Made by a program: the position numbers and the translations under genes. The notes beneath the pieces were generated by a model. That model saw nothing but the letters and a program-made list of their open reading frames with translations. It was not told the DNA's origin and searched no databases. From the NCBI GenBank assembly GCA_034509735.1, contig JACGWO010000005.1:19643264-19707263 (forward strand): DNA of 64,000 nucleotides, given 5' to 3'. This document shows, in pieces, positions 11,018 to 22,964 of the stretch. The stretch is from Sesamum alatum. Its lineage: Eukaryota; Streptophyta; Magnoliopsida; Lamiales; Pedaliaceae. The stretch's first letter is position 1; each line of letters opens with the position of its first letter.

Positions 11018-11790
11018 TGATGCGTACCGAAATTCAACAGCACCACAAAAGTCGAGGGACCTTCACAAAAATCCCAAGATTGGGGGGACTAACCTACAAG
11101 AAAGCGTTACCACTTTGACGCTTAAGTCAGTAAAGTATACGAATGAAAAGAAACTTGAAAAACGAGTGAGAATAATGATGAGATTCGAGTGCGTGATATG
11201 ATAGTTCGTGTGATATATAAGAACAGGCTCAAAATAGCGTTGGAACCGAGAGGGAATGAGAGTAAAGGTATAGGAGTTGCAAAAGTGAGTAGATGCTACC
11301 AAATGACTGCACAAGGCCTCTATTTATAGGATTGTACAGAGCAGAAATCGAAGTTTGGTTGAAGAGAGTCCTATGCTATTCAAAAGCTCTTTGAGTAAGC
11401 TAACTCCTCAAAAATTCCATGTGTAATTTGGACTATATATGAGTGATATAAGCTAGGTGGGCCGGGTCTTGCCAGGTCTACCTGAAAATACAGAAATTTG
11501 GTACACTCAACTTCCCAACTAATTTGTTGTCAATCCACTACCAGCTGGAGATATTTTAGGGTCACATGTATTAATGTGTTGGCAAGCTATAAGATATGTC
11601 CATCTAGCTGTATGATGACGTGTCCCCACTAGAACGAGCTTGCTTCTTCGCCTGCCAGTTTAGTGAAATCAGGAAGATTCTGGGTTTTTACCTTCCCGCT
11701 GGTGGGCTATCCTGCTGATGGCCCATTGGGCTGCTCCTCCTGTGGGTCTTTTGGGCTTAGAATTCATGAAGGATTTTGGGGGCGTCATCA
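11018..11790 (-). repeat. 3' LTR of the gag-only Gypsy element
   Basis: Plus-strand reading starts TGATGCGTACCGAAATTC and ends GGGGGCGTCATCA. It aligns along its whole length with 15213-15983. Being minus-oriented, it is the downstream LTR. The adjacent complement, TTGGGAGGGAG, is a good polypurine tract. Confidence 0.8.
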
Positions 11791-12337
11791 CTCCCTCCCA
11801 ACTCTGGCGAGTCCCGCTGTTTTAGGTTGTTTCCCCTCTGCTATAGAGTCTTTACCATTGAAGGAAAGTTCTTGGGAGCTCATGTGCCCTTAGATTGGAG
11901 GATGATTGCAACAGAGTCCCTTGCTGGCAGGACTGCATGTTTGGCTTGCTATGTTCCTGCAGGTTAGTGTAAATGATGGGCTGGGGAATACCCAGTTTTT
12001 ACGCTAGTAATGCTTCCTGATACGTGAGCAAGCCTTTAGGTTTCAGTAACCTATTATGGATTGAAGAGGCATTATCTTGCTCTGGCCCAGAATGGCCACT
12101 TCAGCTGTTCCTGTCATTTTGACAAAAATAAAAGGTGTTACATTGTTATCAGTGGGGAATATGTCCACAACAAGTGAGTAGAAATAAAGCTCAAGTAGTA
12201 AGTTAGCTTGAGCAGGCCTCATTAACATTGTGCTGAGATGGATGTGCCAATAGAAGGCAGTTTGAAAGCTGGACTGAGTATGTCCACTGACAGGTGCTTG
12301 TAGAATGTCAGCAAATGGCTTATATGACAGCATGCGC

Positions 12338-12650
12338 CAATAGGCGGCTTATGTAGGAGCGTGCGCCAGCAGGTGGCTTATGTAAGAGTGTGCACCAGCT
12401 AAGGTTGGCTTAACAGGGTTCGCAACCAATTTGGGTGAGAGTGCGCCAACAGAGGGCAGCTTATCAAGGCTCACAACTAGTAAAAATGGGAGTGCGCCAA
12501 CAGAGGACAGCTTACCAAGGCTAGCAGCTACTAGGAGTGCATGCGCCAACAAGCGGCTTATGTATGAGCGTGTGCCAGCAGGTGACTTAGAAAGAACGTG
12601 CGCCAGCAGACGACTTACGTGAGAGCGTGCACCAGCAGGGCGACTTATTA
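12338..12650. repeat. Degenerate tandem repeat, about 30-bp unit, block 1
   Basis: A unit like GAGCGTGCGCCAGCAGG followed by GCTTATGTAA recurs with changes, interspersed with longer variants. Read on the minus strand it yields repeats such as AGARSYISRLLAHAL in an open frame, but this looks like a by-product of the repeat rather than a protein. Confidence 0.75.
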
Positions 12651-12798
12651 GGGTTAGCCAGAAGCTGAATATTGAGCCTGGTAGCAACACAAGGTGGGAA
12701 GTAAGGAATGTATTTATTCGTGTAAAATAATGCTTGATTAAAAAAGTTTGCAAGCTGTAAGGAAATAGTAAGGGTTTCAGGAATAAAACTTCCTGAGA

Positions 12799-13359
12799 TT
12801 ATATGCGTTCCTCTTTTGTCTTGTCGCCATTGCTCCTTTTCACTAGCCAGGCATCCTCTAGGTTCCTATATTTTTCGGCACGAGCTAGTTCTTCTCGGAA
12901 ATATACAAGGAGCTTCTTAACTAGAGACTCAAAAAGGAGGCCTCCTTGGAGGCCTTGAGTAAGAGCATTGACTAGCACCTCCTGGTGAGCTGTTGAAACT
13001 TCCAGGACAGCTGCATTGAAGCGGTGAACATATGCCCTTAGAGTCTTATTCTCCTTCTGCTTGATCCCGAAAAGGCTGACAGTTGACTTTTGGTACTTTC
13101 GACTGCTAGCAAACTGGTGTATGAAAAGAGTGTTGAATTTTGGAAAAGATCTTACTGATCCAGCTGGAAGCTGGTCGAACCATTGTTGAGCAGAATTCGT
13201 TAGTATCGTAAGAAACAAACGACATTTAATAGCACCGATATACCTATACAAAAAGGCTTCATTCTCAAACTTGCGAACGTGCTCTACTGGATCTGAGGTG
13301 CCATCATAGGCAGACATGTGGGAAGGTGCTTGAAAATGAGCAGGGAGCTCTTTTGCCAT
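12799..13359 (-). pseudogene. Gypsy gag, copy 2 (186 residues)
   Basis: It starts MAKELPAHFQAPSHMSAYDG and carries DPVEHVRKFE and AQQWFDQLPAGSVRSF, hallmarks of the plant Retrotrans_gag domain that forms the particle shell around element RNA. LEDAWLVKRSNG lies near the end. No zinc knuckle follows and no pol is present, so it is only the capsid part. It is a second version of the sequence at 14255-14861, about 1.46 kb away, and is more complete than that copy. Confidence 0.75.
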
Positions 13360-13809
13360 GATGTCCTTTTTGAAGGGAACACTACGTTCAACCGGTAAGG
13401 TTTTTTTTGTTACCTGCTAGCGGAGCTCCAACATCTCTTTCCTTAGGGATTGACGAATTTTAGGGGGCTAAAAGCTAGCAAAATCAGTAGGTAGAGGTTT
13501 GTCCTGCTGGAGACCAGCAAGGATTTGTCCATAAGTATCTTGAGTTCCTGGGGTTCGACCTCTCTTCTGCTGGGAAGAAGGTCCTGCTCCGTTAGATTAG
13601 GAGCCGCAGAGGTCGAGTGGATGGTTTTCACAATGAATTGACGGAGTTGCTCACAGAGGAACGGGCTCATGATAGCAAAATCATTTGTTGGATCGACAGT
13701 TGGGGCTAGGAGGTCACCAGCTGGAGTAGGAGGTCACTTACTAGAGCTGGGAAGACACAGGCCGGAGCTGGGAGGTCATCAGCAAGAGCGAGGCAGCCAC
13801 CCGCTGGAG

Positions 13810-14105
13810 CCGAGCTACGAGCGTGAGTTAGCAGACGGCTTATGTAAGAGTGTGCGCCAGCTAAGGGCGGCTTACCAGGGCCCACAACCAATTGGGGTGA
13901 GAGTGCGCCAACAGAGGGCGGCTTATCAGGGCTAGTAAAAGTGGGAGTGCACCAATAGAGGGCTGCTTAGTAGGGCTCACAGGTAGTAGGAGTGCGTGCG
14001 CCCAAAGGCGGCTTACGTATGAGCGTGCGCCAGCAGGTGACTTACGTGAGAGCATGCGCCAACAGACGGCTTATGTAAGAGCGTGCGCCAGTAGGGCGGC
14101 TTGTT
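13810..14105. repeat. Degenerate tandem repeat, about 30-bp unit, block 2
   Basis: Same repeat family as 12338-12650 (GTGCGCCAGC / GGCGGCTTATGTAAGAG units). It occupies the equivalent place after the other gag copy, showing that gag and array were duplicated together. Confidence 0.75.
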
Positions 14106-14254
14106 GGGGTCATCCAGAAGCTGAAGATTGAGCCTACGAGCAACACAAGGTGGAAAGCAAGGGATGCATTTATTCGTGTAAGATAATGCTTGATTAAAAA
14201 AGCTAGCAAGATGTAAGCAAATAGTAGGGGTTTCAGGAATAAAACTTCCTGAGA

Positions 14255-14861
14255 TTATATGCGTTCCTCTTTTAGCTTGCCGCCATTGCTTCTTTTCACC
14301 AGCCAGGCATCCTCTAGGTTTACATATTTTTCGGCACGAGCTAGTACTTCTTGAAAATCTGCAGCGGGCTTCTTAACTAGAGACTTGAAAAGGGGGTCTC
14401 CTCGTAGGCCTTGAGTAAGAGTGCTGACTAGCACCTCCTGGTGAGCTGTTGGAACTTCCATGACAACTGCATTGAAGCGGTGAACTTATGCCCTCAGAGT
14501 CTCATTCTCCTTGATCCTGAAAAGGTTGACAGCTGACGTTTGGTACTTCCGGCTCTTTTGCAAGGAATGCAAAAGATCTTACTGATCTAACTTGAAGTTG
14601 GTTGAACCATTGTTGGGCAGAATTCCTTAGTGTAGTAAGAAACACATGACATTTAATAGCATCGGTATACCTATGTAGCAGGCTTGCATTCTCAAACCTG
14701 CGAACATGCTCGACTGGATCCGAGGTGCCATCATAGGCATGCAGGTGGGAAGGTGCTCGAAAATGAGCATGGAGCTTTTCTGCCATGATGTCCTTTCTGA
14801 AGGGCACACTATGTTTAGCTGGTCCGGTTTCTTTTGTTACCTGCTGGCGGAGCTCCAACAT
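14255..14861 (-). pseudogene. Gypsy gag, copy 1, frameshifted
   Basis: Minus-strand reading gives the same gag as at 12799-13359: DPVEHVRRFEN, AQQWFNQL, then after a frame break near 14500 VPTAHQEVLVS and LEDAWLVKRSNG. It is the copy nearer the 5' LTR. The frame is disrupted between the two halves, so no full-length protein is made. Confidence 0.7.
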
Positions 14862-15194
14862 CTCTTTCCTTGGGGATTGCCAAATTTTCGGGGGTCATGG
14901 AAGAGTGGGCTTATGACGGCAAAATCAGTTGTTGGATCAGCAGCTGGGGTTAGGAGGTCAGCTGGAGCGGGGAGGTCACTTGCCAGATCTAGGAAGACAC
15001 ATGCCAGAGCGGGGCTGCTACTTGCTGGAGCCGAGCTTCAACCAGCCAGAGTCGAGGCCTTAGCAACAACTAAGGTTTGATTCGAAGGTGGAATGGTAGA
15101 TTCAACTGTAGCAGGGAGGGAGGTGTTTCTCTCGGAAGATCCATTGTCACTTCTATTGTATGCAATGACCATTTCTCACGTCGTGAACTCAAGT

Positions 15195-15212
15195 TCCAAC
15201 TGACCGCGCCAA
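15195..15212 (-). other. Candidate primer-binding site of the Gypsy element
   Basis: Directly after the 5' LTR the minus strand reads TTGGCGCGGTCAGTTGG. A TGGCGC start is frequent in plant Gypsy primer sites. The matching tRNA was not identified. Confidence 0.4.
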
Positions 15213-15983
15213 TGATGCGTACCAAAATTCAACTGCACCACAAAAGTCGAGGGACCTTCACAAAAATCCCAGGATTGGGAGGACTAACCTGCAAGGAAGT
15301 GTTAGCACTCTGGTGCTTAAGTAAGTAAAGAATACAAATGAAAGGAAACGTGAAAAACGAGTGAGGATAATGGTGAGATTCGAGTGCGTAATATGATAGT
15401 TCGTGTGATATATGAAAAATAGGCTCAAAATAACATTGGAACCGAGAGGGAATTAGAATAAAGGTATAGGAGTTGCAAAAGTGAGTAGATGTTACCAAAT
15501 AACTGCACAAGACCTCTATTTATAGGCTTGTACAGAGCAGAAATTGGAGTTTGGTTGAAGAGAGTCCTATACCATTCAAAAGCTCTTTGAGTCAGCTAAC
15601 TCTTCAAAAAATCCATGTGTAATTTGGACTAGATATGACTGAGATACGCCAGGTGGATCAGGTCTTGCCAGGTTTGGCTGAAAATCCGAAAATCTTGTGT
15701 ACTCAACTTCCCAGCTTCTTTTCCGTCAATCCACTAAGATCCAGCTGGAGATATTTTAGGGTGACGTGTATTAATGTGTTGGAAAGCTATAGGATGTGTC
15801 CGTCCAACTGTATGATGACGTGTGCTGCTAGAACGAGCTTGTTTCTTGGGCCTACCAGTTCAATGGAATCAGCAGGTAAGATTTTGGGCTTTTACCTTCC
15901 CATTGGTGGCTATCCTGCCCATTGGGCTGCTCCTCCTATGGGACTTTTGGGCTTAGAATCCGTGAAGGATTTTGAGGACATCA
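15213..15983 (-). repeat. 5' LTR of the gag-only Gypsy element
   Basis: Starts TGATGCGTACCAAAATTC and ends TTTTGAGGACATCA on the plus strand. It aligns with 11018-11790, with scattered substitutions. It includes a CTCTATTTATAGG TATA-like stretch near 15512-15524. Confidence 0.8.
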
Positions 15984-16703
15984 ATTAAAATACAAAAAAA
16001 TAGAAAAATTGCATTACAAAGAATAATATACTAAATTTTAATTTTCAAATTTAAATATGGATATAAATGTTAAGCAATTAGAATAATTATAATGGTTAAT
16101 TAAATATCTAATAATTACTATAATTATCTAAACTACTCTTAATTAATTAAAATATATGTTTAATGAAAATAATTAGAATTTAAAAAGATTTTTTTTAAAA
16201 AAATGGGGGTGGCGGCCATACAGAAGAGCGACGGCGACACTATCGGCCAGACCAGCTATGAGCGACAACGTCGCCTTCGCCCTCTTTTTTTTGTCTGGGC
16301 GACATCTTCGTCGCCCCTATCAGTGGGGGACGCTGCCCCTCCGTGCCGTCACCCCATGCGGCGGTGGTGGGGGTGGGTGGGGGAGGTAGGTGGGGGGGGG
16401 GTGGGGGTAGAGGTGGGGAGTAAGGATTTTTTTTTTTAATTTTTATATATAAAGTAATAACTTATGTTTTATAATTTCTAATTTTTTATATATAGGATAA
16501 TTCAAATGAGTTTATTGAATCTAGACCTTTCATTTTTTATGATCTATAATTGAGATTAATTGATTCGATTTGACGATCATTATATAGTCAAAGAAGATCC
16601 AACGGTCGTTAAAATAAGAAACAATATATATTGAAAAGGGCATAAGGGTCATATGAAGAAAAAGTTAATGCGTTAAGTCAATTTAACAGAGAGGACAAAT
16701 AAG

Positions 16704-17484
16704 TGATGATGCCCTCCAAGATCCTTCTTGGACTCCAAGCCCAAAAGGCCTAAAGAGGGAGCATACCCAACCAACCAACAGCAGGACAACCCACCAGTGG
16801 GAAGGTGAAAGGCCATAATCTTACTTGCTGATTTCACTGAACTGGGACGCCCAAGAAACGAGCTCTTTCTAGCGGGACACGTCATCGTACAGCTGGATGG
16901 ACATATCCTATAGCTTGCCAACACATTAATGCACGTCACCTTAAAATCTCTCCCGTTGGATCCTAGTGGATTGACGGCAAATCAGTTGGGAAGTAGAGTG
17001 TACCAGATTTCTGGTTTTTCAGGTAGACCTGGCAAGACCTGGTCTACCTGACGTATCTTAGTCATACCTAGTCCAAATTACATGCGGATTTTTTGAGGAG
17101 TTAGCTGACCCAAAGTACTTTTGAATGGCATATGACTCTATTCAACCAAACTTCGATTTCTGCTTTGTACAAGCCTATAAATAGAGGCATTGTGTAGTCA
17201 TTTGGTAACATCTACTCACTTTTGCAACTCCTACACTTTTACTCTCATTCATTCTCGGTTCCAAGGCTGTTTTGAGCCTATTTTTCATATATCACAAATT
17301 ATTATTCACACACTCGAACATCACCAATATTCTCACTCATTTTCCAAGTTTCCTTTCATTTGAATACTTTACAGACTTAAGCATCGGAGTGCTAACGCTT
17401 CCTTGCAGGTTAGTCCCCAATATGTTAGAATTTGCATAATGATCCTTCAAAATTTGTAGTACCTTAAAACCCAAGTACACATCA
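16704..17484 (+). mobile_element. Solo LTR of the same Gypsy family, opposite orientation
   Basis: It begins TGATGATGCCCTCC and ends AGTACACATCA. It is the reverse complement of the 11018-11790 LTR over its length, including the TATAAATAGAGGC stretch. No internal region is attached. Flanks (ATAAG and GTAAA) are not a clear duplication. It sits inside MULE-like element B. Confidence 0.75.
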
Positions 17485-17602
17485 GTAAAATACATTTAAT
17501 AAAACAGAAGAACGGTTTTTTCACCTATTTTTAAAACATATGGAGTTTTTCCAGTGAGTTTTTAAAACATAGGGTATTTTATACTTTTTAGCCTTTTATT
17601 TT

Positions 17603-17879
17603 CACCTCAGAGATATATTAATTAGAAAATCCAAAAGGCATTATGGACATTTTACAATTTATGGTCCAAGACTAACTTAGTTTTATGTAGCTGGACTCTA
17701 CTCAAATGGGCCACATTAACGTACAGAAGGATTGAGCTTCCAAAAAATAAAAGCTAGCCCACATAAATTTTCAAGTCTTCAGTTTGCAAATACAAATGCT
17801 CTTATGTGTTTTTACAAAACCCCAAATCTATCCATATATATATATAATGCACGAAAATTTATAAATTTAATAATACTTT
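17603..17879. other. Intergenic DNA, nothing recognised
   Basis: No coding frame or transposon terminus seen. Confidence 0.4.
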
Positions 17880-19400
17880 TATAAATATTAAATTATGTAG
17901 TAGTATATATGTATTATTTTAATGACCGTCTTACTATATATAATAGTGCAAACTTATTTATACAAAATCTAATATTAAATTCTTTATTAAGATTATTTAA
18001 GGAATATTTTGAAATAACAATGGAATATTATTATATTTTTATACACAGCGAAAAACTATTTTATCAGTTGTATATACTGTATATATTTTCTCATTCAATT
18101 AGTATAATTTTAGTAAAAATCAAGATATAAGTATTAAAATACATTATGAAAAGATTTTATCCTGTTACCCCATGATATAAATTCTTCTAGAAAGTACGAT
18201 TTATCATAAATGATCATTAATAAAGTTTTTGAAACGAAGAACAAAAAATTCATTAGTGACACCTTTTATTTCCTCCATAAAAAAATTAGCAATATTTGAA
18301 ATGAATAAATAAGTAAAATGATATATACATATTTCTAAATTTTAATCTAACAATACAAATATTCAATAAGAAATTTGAAATGGTGCGGACATAACACATA
18401 ATAGCAATAATACACACAATAAAAATTTCTAATAGTTGGAGGTACCCAATCTTTTTTTTTTATTTTTTATTTTTTTTATTTTTATCATAGACACTTTAAG
18501 ATAATCGAAAAACCTTTTAATAAATAATTCCTTTTATTATGTTGAATTTTCAACCTGACTATTTTCTTTTCACTTGATATTATATTAATTAATTGCCTAT
18601 AATTTTATTTTCTCTTCTTGTCAAGTTTATTTGCTTTTGACGGGCCAAAATAAAATTAAATAATTTACTCTTTACTCATATTTACTCCCTATACATCTCT
18701 CACAAATCTTGACTTTTGGCACACCATCAAACATAATAAACATAAACTATGTCATATTTTAATGACATCTTACTATATGATGGTGAAAATTTATTTATAT
18801 AAAACTCAATATTGAATTCTCACTAAATTTATTTGCATAGCATTTTCAAAATAACCATAGCATATCATCATTTTAGACATTGATAAAATCGTTATATAAG
18901 TTTCACGTACTATGCAAATTTTCTTATTTAATTAATATGTTTTAGTAAAATAAAAAAGTATTAATATTTAAATATATTATGCAAATAATACTAATCAAAT
19001 ATGTCCTATGATGTAAACAAATTTCTCTTAAAAAATACAATGCATAACAAATTGCCCGTTTGTACTCAAGTTTTTGAAAGGAAAAAGAAAAAAAAGAATT
19101 AGTATCACTTTTTTTTTATTTTCTTTACAAAAAATAAATTTAATAGTATTTGAAACTAATAAAAAATAAAGATATTTATATTTCTAAATTCTATGGTAAG
19201 AATACATCTATAACAAGAAATTCGAAATGCCACATAAGATATAGTATCAATAATATACATAATAAAAAGTTTATTGTACTTGGGTATGCGCCCATTAATT
19301 ATCATCAATAGTGTAAAATAATCAAATTACTTTATAATGAATAATTCTTTCTGTCAAGTTGAATTTTCTATCATGAACTTTTAAATTAGAAATAAATAGA
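17880..19400. repeat. Diverged tandem duplication, period about 860 bp
   Basis: 17890-18560 and 18740-19390 share many blocks in the same order: TATTTTAATGAC..TCTTACTATAT, AATATT(A/G)AATTCT, TTTTAGTAAAAT, GTTTTTGAAA, TTTCTAAATTCTA-like, CAATAATA, and a TTGAATTTTC end. Both copies are AT-rich and non-coding. Divergence is high, so the duplication is old. Confidence 0.6.
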
Positions 19401-19790
19401 CAATACAAATTATATTTATATTTATGTAGTTTATAAAAAGAAAATAACGGATACCTACGAATGAAAATTAATATGAACCTATATGTAAATATCACCAAAT
19501 ACTAAAACGAATGAAAGAAATTTGGTGGTACATATCAGTTTTAAATAAATAAACATGAAATCTAATGAACAAAACACAAAATAAGTAAAAATATTTCATA
19601 GTCGATTCTCATAAAAAAAAAGTAAAAAAGAAATATTTAAAATATGAAGAAAAGAAGTTTAACTAAAACACAAAAATAAAAAATACATAAACGATGTGAA
19701 ATTAGACATCAAAAAGCAAAGAATAATATATATATGTATATATAAAGGAATCGTTTGGTTATGCATTATGGAAAGCTGCTAGCAACGGTC
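19401..19790. other. AT-rich DNA, nothing recognised
   Basis: No gene or repeat edge found before the CACTA end at 19794. Confidence 0.4.
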
Positions 19791-20246
19791 TATCGCTACA
19801 AAAAAAATGCGGGAATTGACACGATTTTGAACGATCGATCCAAACTCCGATCCAAAATGGAATGGTCAATGGAACTATTGTGACACGGTAACCCACTGCT
19901 GACGTCACTTTCGTATTATTCAAAATCAAAACGTATAGGAATGGCATGACCGTTCTTGGTTTTGTGCCAACCTATATGTGCCGAACAGTAAGCCCACTAT
20001 CGTTCCAAAAAGGGAACGAATATATTTTGGCATTTCATTTGGAATGCTTATGTGGAACTTGGAACGGTTCTTTGACCTAAGAACAGTACCGTTCCTAACC
20101 GTGTTTCAAAGACCGCGACCCATTGGAACGTACGGCTAACCGTTCCAAAATGTATTGCTAAATGAAACTGTTTTACGCCTTATGTAAATAATGTAATACA
20201 ATGATCGTTCCAAATTTTGGGTCGTATGAAAATAAAGTGTGAGTTC

Positions 20247-22465
20247 TGAAAGAATCGGGTACGGCCCGGGAACGCAACGAAAACGTAAAAAACATGAATT
20301 AAACATAATATAAAATGGATTCAAAGGGGTGTTCCCTTTGAAGTTCTCGGGCGTTTGGTGTTTGTCAAAGCATAAATAAAAGAAGGAGAAGATGCTGGAC
20401 AAGTGGCTAAAGAAAGAAAACAAAAAGATACATAAAAATGTAAAGAAAACCTACCTTTTTATTTACTACACGTATAACCGGTACGTGCGTTGTTTCCTTT
20501 CCGTTTCTCCTTCCGTTCACTTGATAATTCAACGTAGAACTTCTCTAATTTTTCCACACCGCACTATATAATGGATCTCTAATCTATTGCTAGATAGAAA
20601 TAGAGAAGTGAAGAAGAAACATTTCCAAAACAACACTATTGATCAGTGCTTTTGGAATATTTTAGTTCAAACCTTTCCAAAAGGTATGAACACAAGAAGG
20701 ATAGTTTTTCAGAGATTTTTGGACAGTTTTTTGGAAGGGAAAAATTCGTGCAAGCTTGTACCATACAAGTTATGTGAATGATTTTGTGTATGTAGAGTTG
20801 TTGAATTCAAAATTCAACTTCTCTTGTCAACTTCCAAAGTAACCTACATACACACACCATTATCTACATAACCATGAATCATTATACCAAATAAAACCAC
20901 CCACCAAACCATATAAAGGCCGGTCACATGTGCCTCACATGTGGAAGATTTTAATTCTTCCTTCACTTGCTATAACTTGAATTTTTCCATGGACTAGGAC
21001 TACTAGTCTTGGACTTTTATTTAATCTAATTAAATTGAGTCCAAACAAAGTCCATTGGGCATTAATTAATCCAATTAATCTCAATCCAATTGAAGCCCAT
21101 AAATTTATTTAATCCAATTAAATAAACATAAATCCAAACTCTAATTAATTGATTCAATCAAGTAATTAATCCAAACCCGATAAATTAATCCAATTAATTT
21201 AAAGGTTCTAAGTCCAAAAATTAACTAATCCAATTAATTAATCTTGGACCATCCATCAAATGGATTTTCCAATAAATGATCCAATCATTTATTTTTCTCC
21301 TTGAATTAATTTAATCCAATTAAATTAATTCGATTCTTCTAGAATTAATTCCAAATTAATTCCACCAATTCCATAGTGATTTAGGTGTGACTCTTTAGGT
21401 TCACTCTCATCTAGACTTGGGCTTGTGTCCAACACAATTGGTCAATTAAATCCAATTTAATTAACTATTTCCCAATTAACCATTAATCGGAAAATGCCCG
21501 TCACCATGGGTGGCCGTCTAGCAACGGTCCATAGCACCAGAGACTAGGTGAATGTTGGCGTGAACGTTTAGGCTCCCGGCTACCATACGAGTACGGTCCT
21601 TCCATCATCCGTCTCTCGGTCTAAGTCTAGGGCATGGAATTGGGCGTCGGTTCCCATCCTGAACTAGACAACTATGCTCAATAACTCGAGACACATCTGC
21701 TCTATTGATCGATGTAGGAAATCATTTCCTACTCGACCAATCGCTGTGGCCACAGACTTAAAGAGCTTAAACCGTCTCAGAGTGCATAGGAGACTCGACT
21801 ATCATATACTGACAGGTGATGGATCCTATCTTGGAATCCACCGTCCTCAATACATATTCTGACTGAACTGGATAAAGCTTATGATGAACGTATCCCAGAT
21901 ACGGACATCTCTTGCCAGACCCTAGATACAACCTTCATATGCATGTGACTGCCATGATTCCTTACGTCCGAGGACTAATCTCGTACTATCAGAACCGGGA
22001 ATTCCAGTCATACCGACCATGTCTCTAAGGCTTCCACATGACGATTCCCGCGAGTCAGTTCAGTCAGCTAACACCCTTGTCAACTAACCCACTAATATTG
22101 CATAGACGTCCAACGTCTGTCGCCGATGAAACACGACACTCATCCAATGAATGCAATCCTTAGTGCAAGTCTCTATAGGACCCTCGATGCCCTATCTCGA
22201 GGTCCTCGACTTGGAAAATTCCAGATCAACCCTCAGAAGTTGGTTTCATAACTGCCATCCAATGTGCAACTCAACTACATGGGTTATCCAATTGGTCTAT
22301 GGGCATTTGTTGTGACGTTAAAACCTCGTTTAACGTAATCAGTAAGCACAACAAACACATAGTGCCACGGATGAATACTTACTATATTCATCATGTCAAT
22401 AAAAATTGCTAAATAGTACCCCAAAACCGCCAATCAAATTGGCTTTCTGGTCACCTATTCTAACA
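20247..22465 (-). mobile_element. Solo LTR, family X (copy X1)
   Basis: On the plus strand it starts TGAAAGAATCGGG and ends GGTCACCTATTCTAACA. A perfect 5-bp duplication, AGTTC, flanks it (20242-20246 and 22466-22470). At 2219 bp it is a very long Copia-type LTR. It contains blocks common to the X copies (CCATGGGTGGCCGTCTAGC, TAGAGACTAGGTGAA) and sits in the subterminal part of CACTA 1. Confidence 0.85.
20320..20342 (-). other. Conserved LTR hairpin in X1 (9-bp stem)
   Basis: TTCAAAGGG and CCCTTTGAA pair perfectly around the 5-base loop GTGTT. The same hairpin with changed but still pairing stems occurs in the other X and Y LTRs. Confidence 0.75.
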
Positions 22466-22964
22466 AGTTCCAACGATCGTACCAACATGTGTTACTATTA
22501 GGAACAGTCCATGTACATAATAGATTATGTATTCCGATTACCGTTTCAAATATGCTTCAACGACTATATTTTAACGATTAGCTTAGTGTTCGTGTTTCTT
22601 TTCCTGAGCCCATTCCTAATGTTAAAGCAATGACTATATTTCAATGCTTAGTTTAGGTGTTCCAAATAATATTTCAATGCCCATTCCAATATTTTCTATA
22701 TATATGTCCCCTTCATTTTAATTGTTCTTCTTACTCTCTCTCCAGTTCATTTCTTCTAACTCCCCCTCTTGAATTTTTATACTTAAAATCGAAAATATCA
22801 ACATTCTTCGCTAAACTTGCATTGATCTTTAAAGGTGTTTTGTTCAGGTAACAAGTTGAATCCCTTTAATGGTTGTATATATATATATATATATAAATTT
22901 ATTCTGCTTATTTAATTATTGTTGTGAATTGCTTGTGTACGTAGGACTAATCATGTCAAAATAG

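Larger units (their letters stand above)
11018..15983 (-). mobile_element. Gag-only Gypsy-type LTR element (TR-GAG-like)
   Basis: It is bounded by LTRs of 773 and 771 bp that begin TGATG and end CATCA. The interior reads on the minus strand. It holds two gag copies and repeat arrays but no protease, reverse transcriptase or integrase, so it must have moved with enzymes supplied by another Gypsy element. Before the right-hand LTR lies a primer-site candidate, and beside the left-hand LTR a purine-rich tract (complement of about 11791-11808). Flanks are AT-rich (ATTAAATAT / ATTAAAATA) and do not give a clean 5-bp duplication. Confidence 0.75.
10667..17593. mobile_element. MULE-like TIR element B, split by Gypsy insertions
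   Basis: The left end GGCTAAACTCCAATTTACCC and the complement of the right end, GGCTAAAAAGTATAAAATACC, match the family of element A. Inner blocks also match A in reverse orientation: a GTTGGATC-type block at about 16570-16600 and a GC-rich patch at about 16200-16420. Flanks are CTTTATTTT (10658-10666) and TTTTATTTT (17594-17602), an 8/9 match to a 9-bp duplication. Two Gypsy-family insertions (11018-15983 and 16704-17484) expand it to 6.9 kb. Confidence 0.65.

Noticed and set aside
12349..12753. 134-codon minus-strand protein of the Gypsy element
   Set aside because: It is the translation of the 30-bp tandem repeat; no domain recognised.
12338..14105. CRISPR-like array
   Set aside because: The repeats are degenerate, lack unique spacers of constant length, and lie inside a plant Gypsy element.
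16704..17484. 5-bp target duplication for the Gypsy solo LTR
   Set aside because: Flanks ATAAG and GTAAA do not match well enough to claim it.
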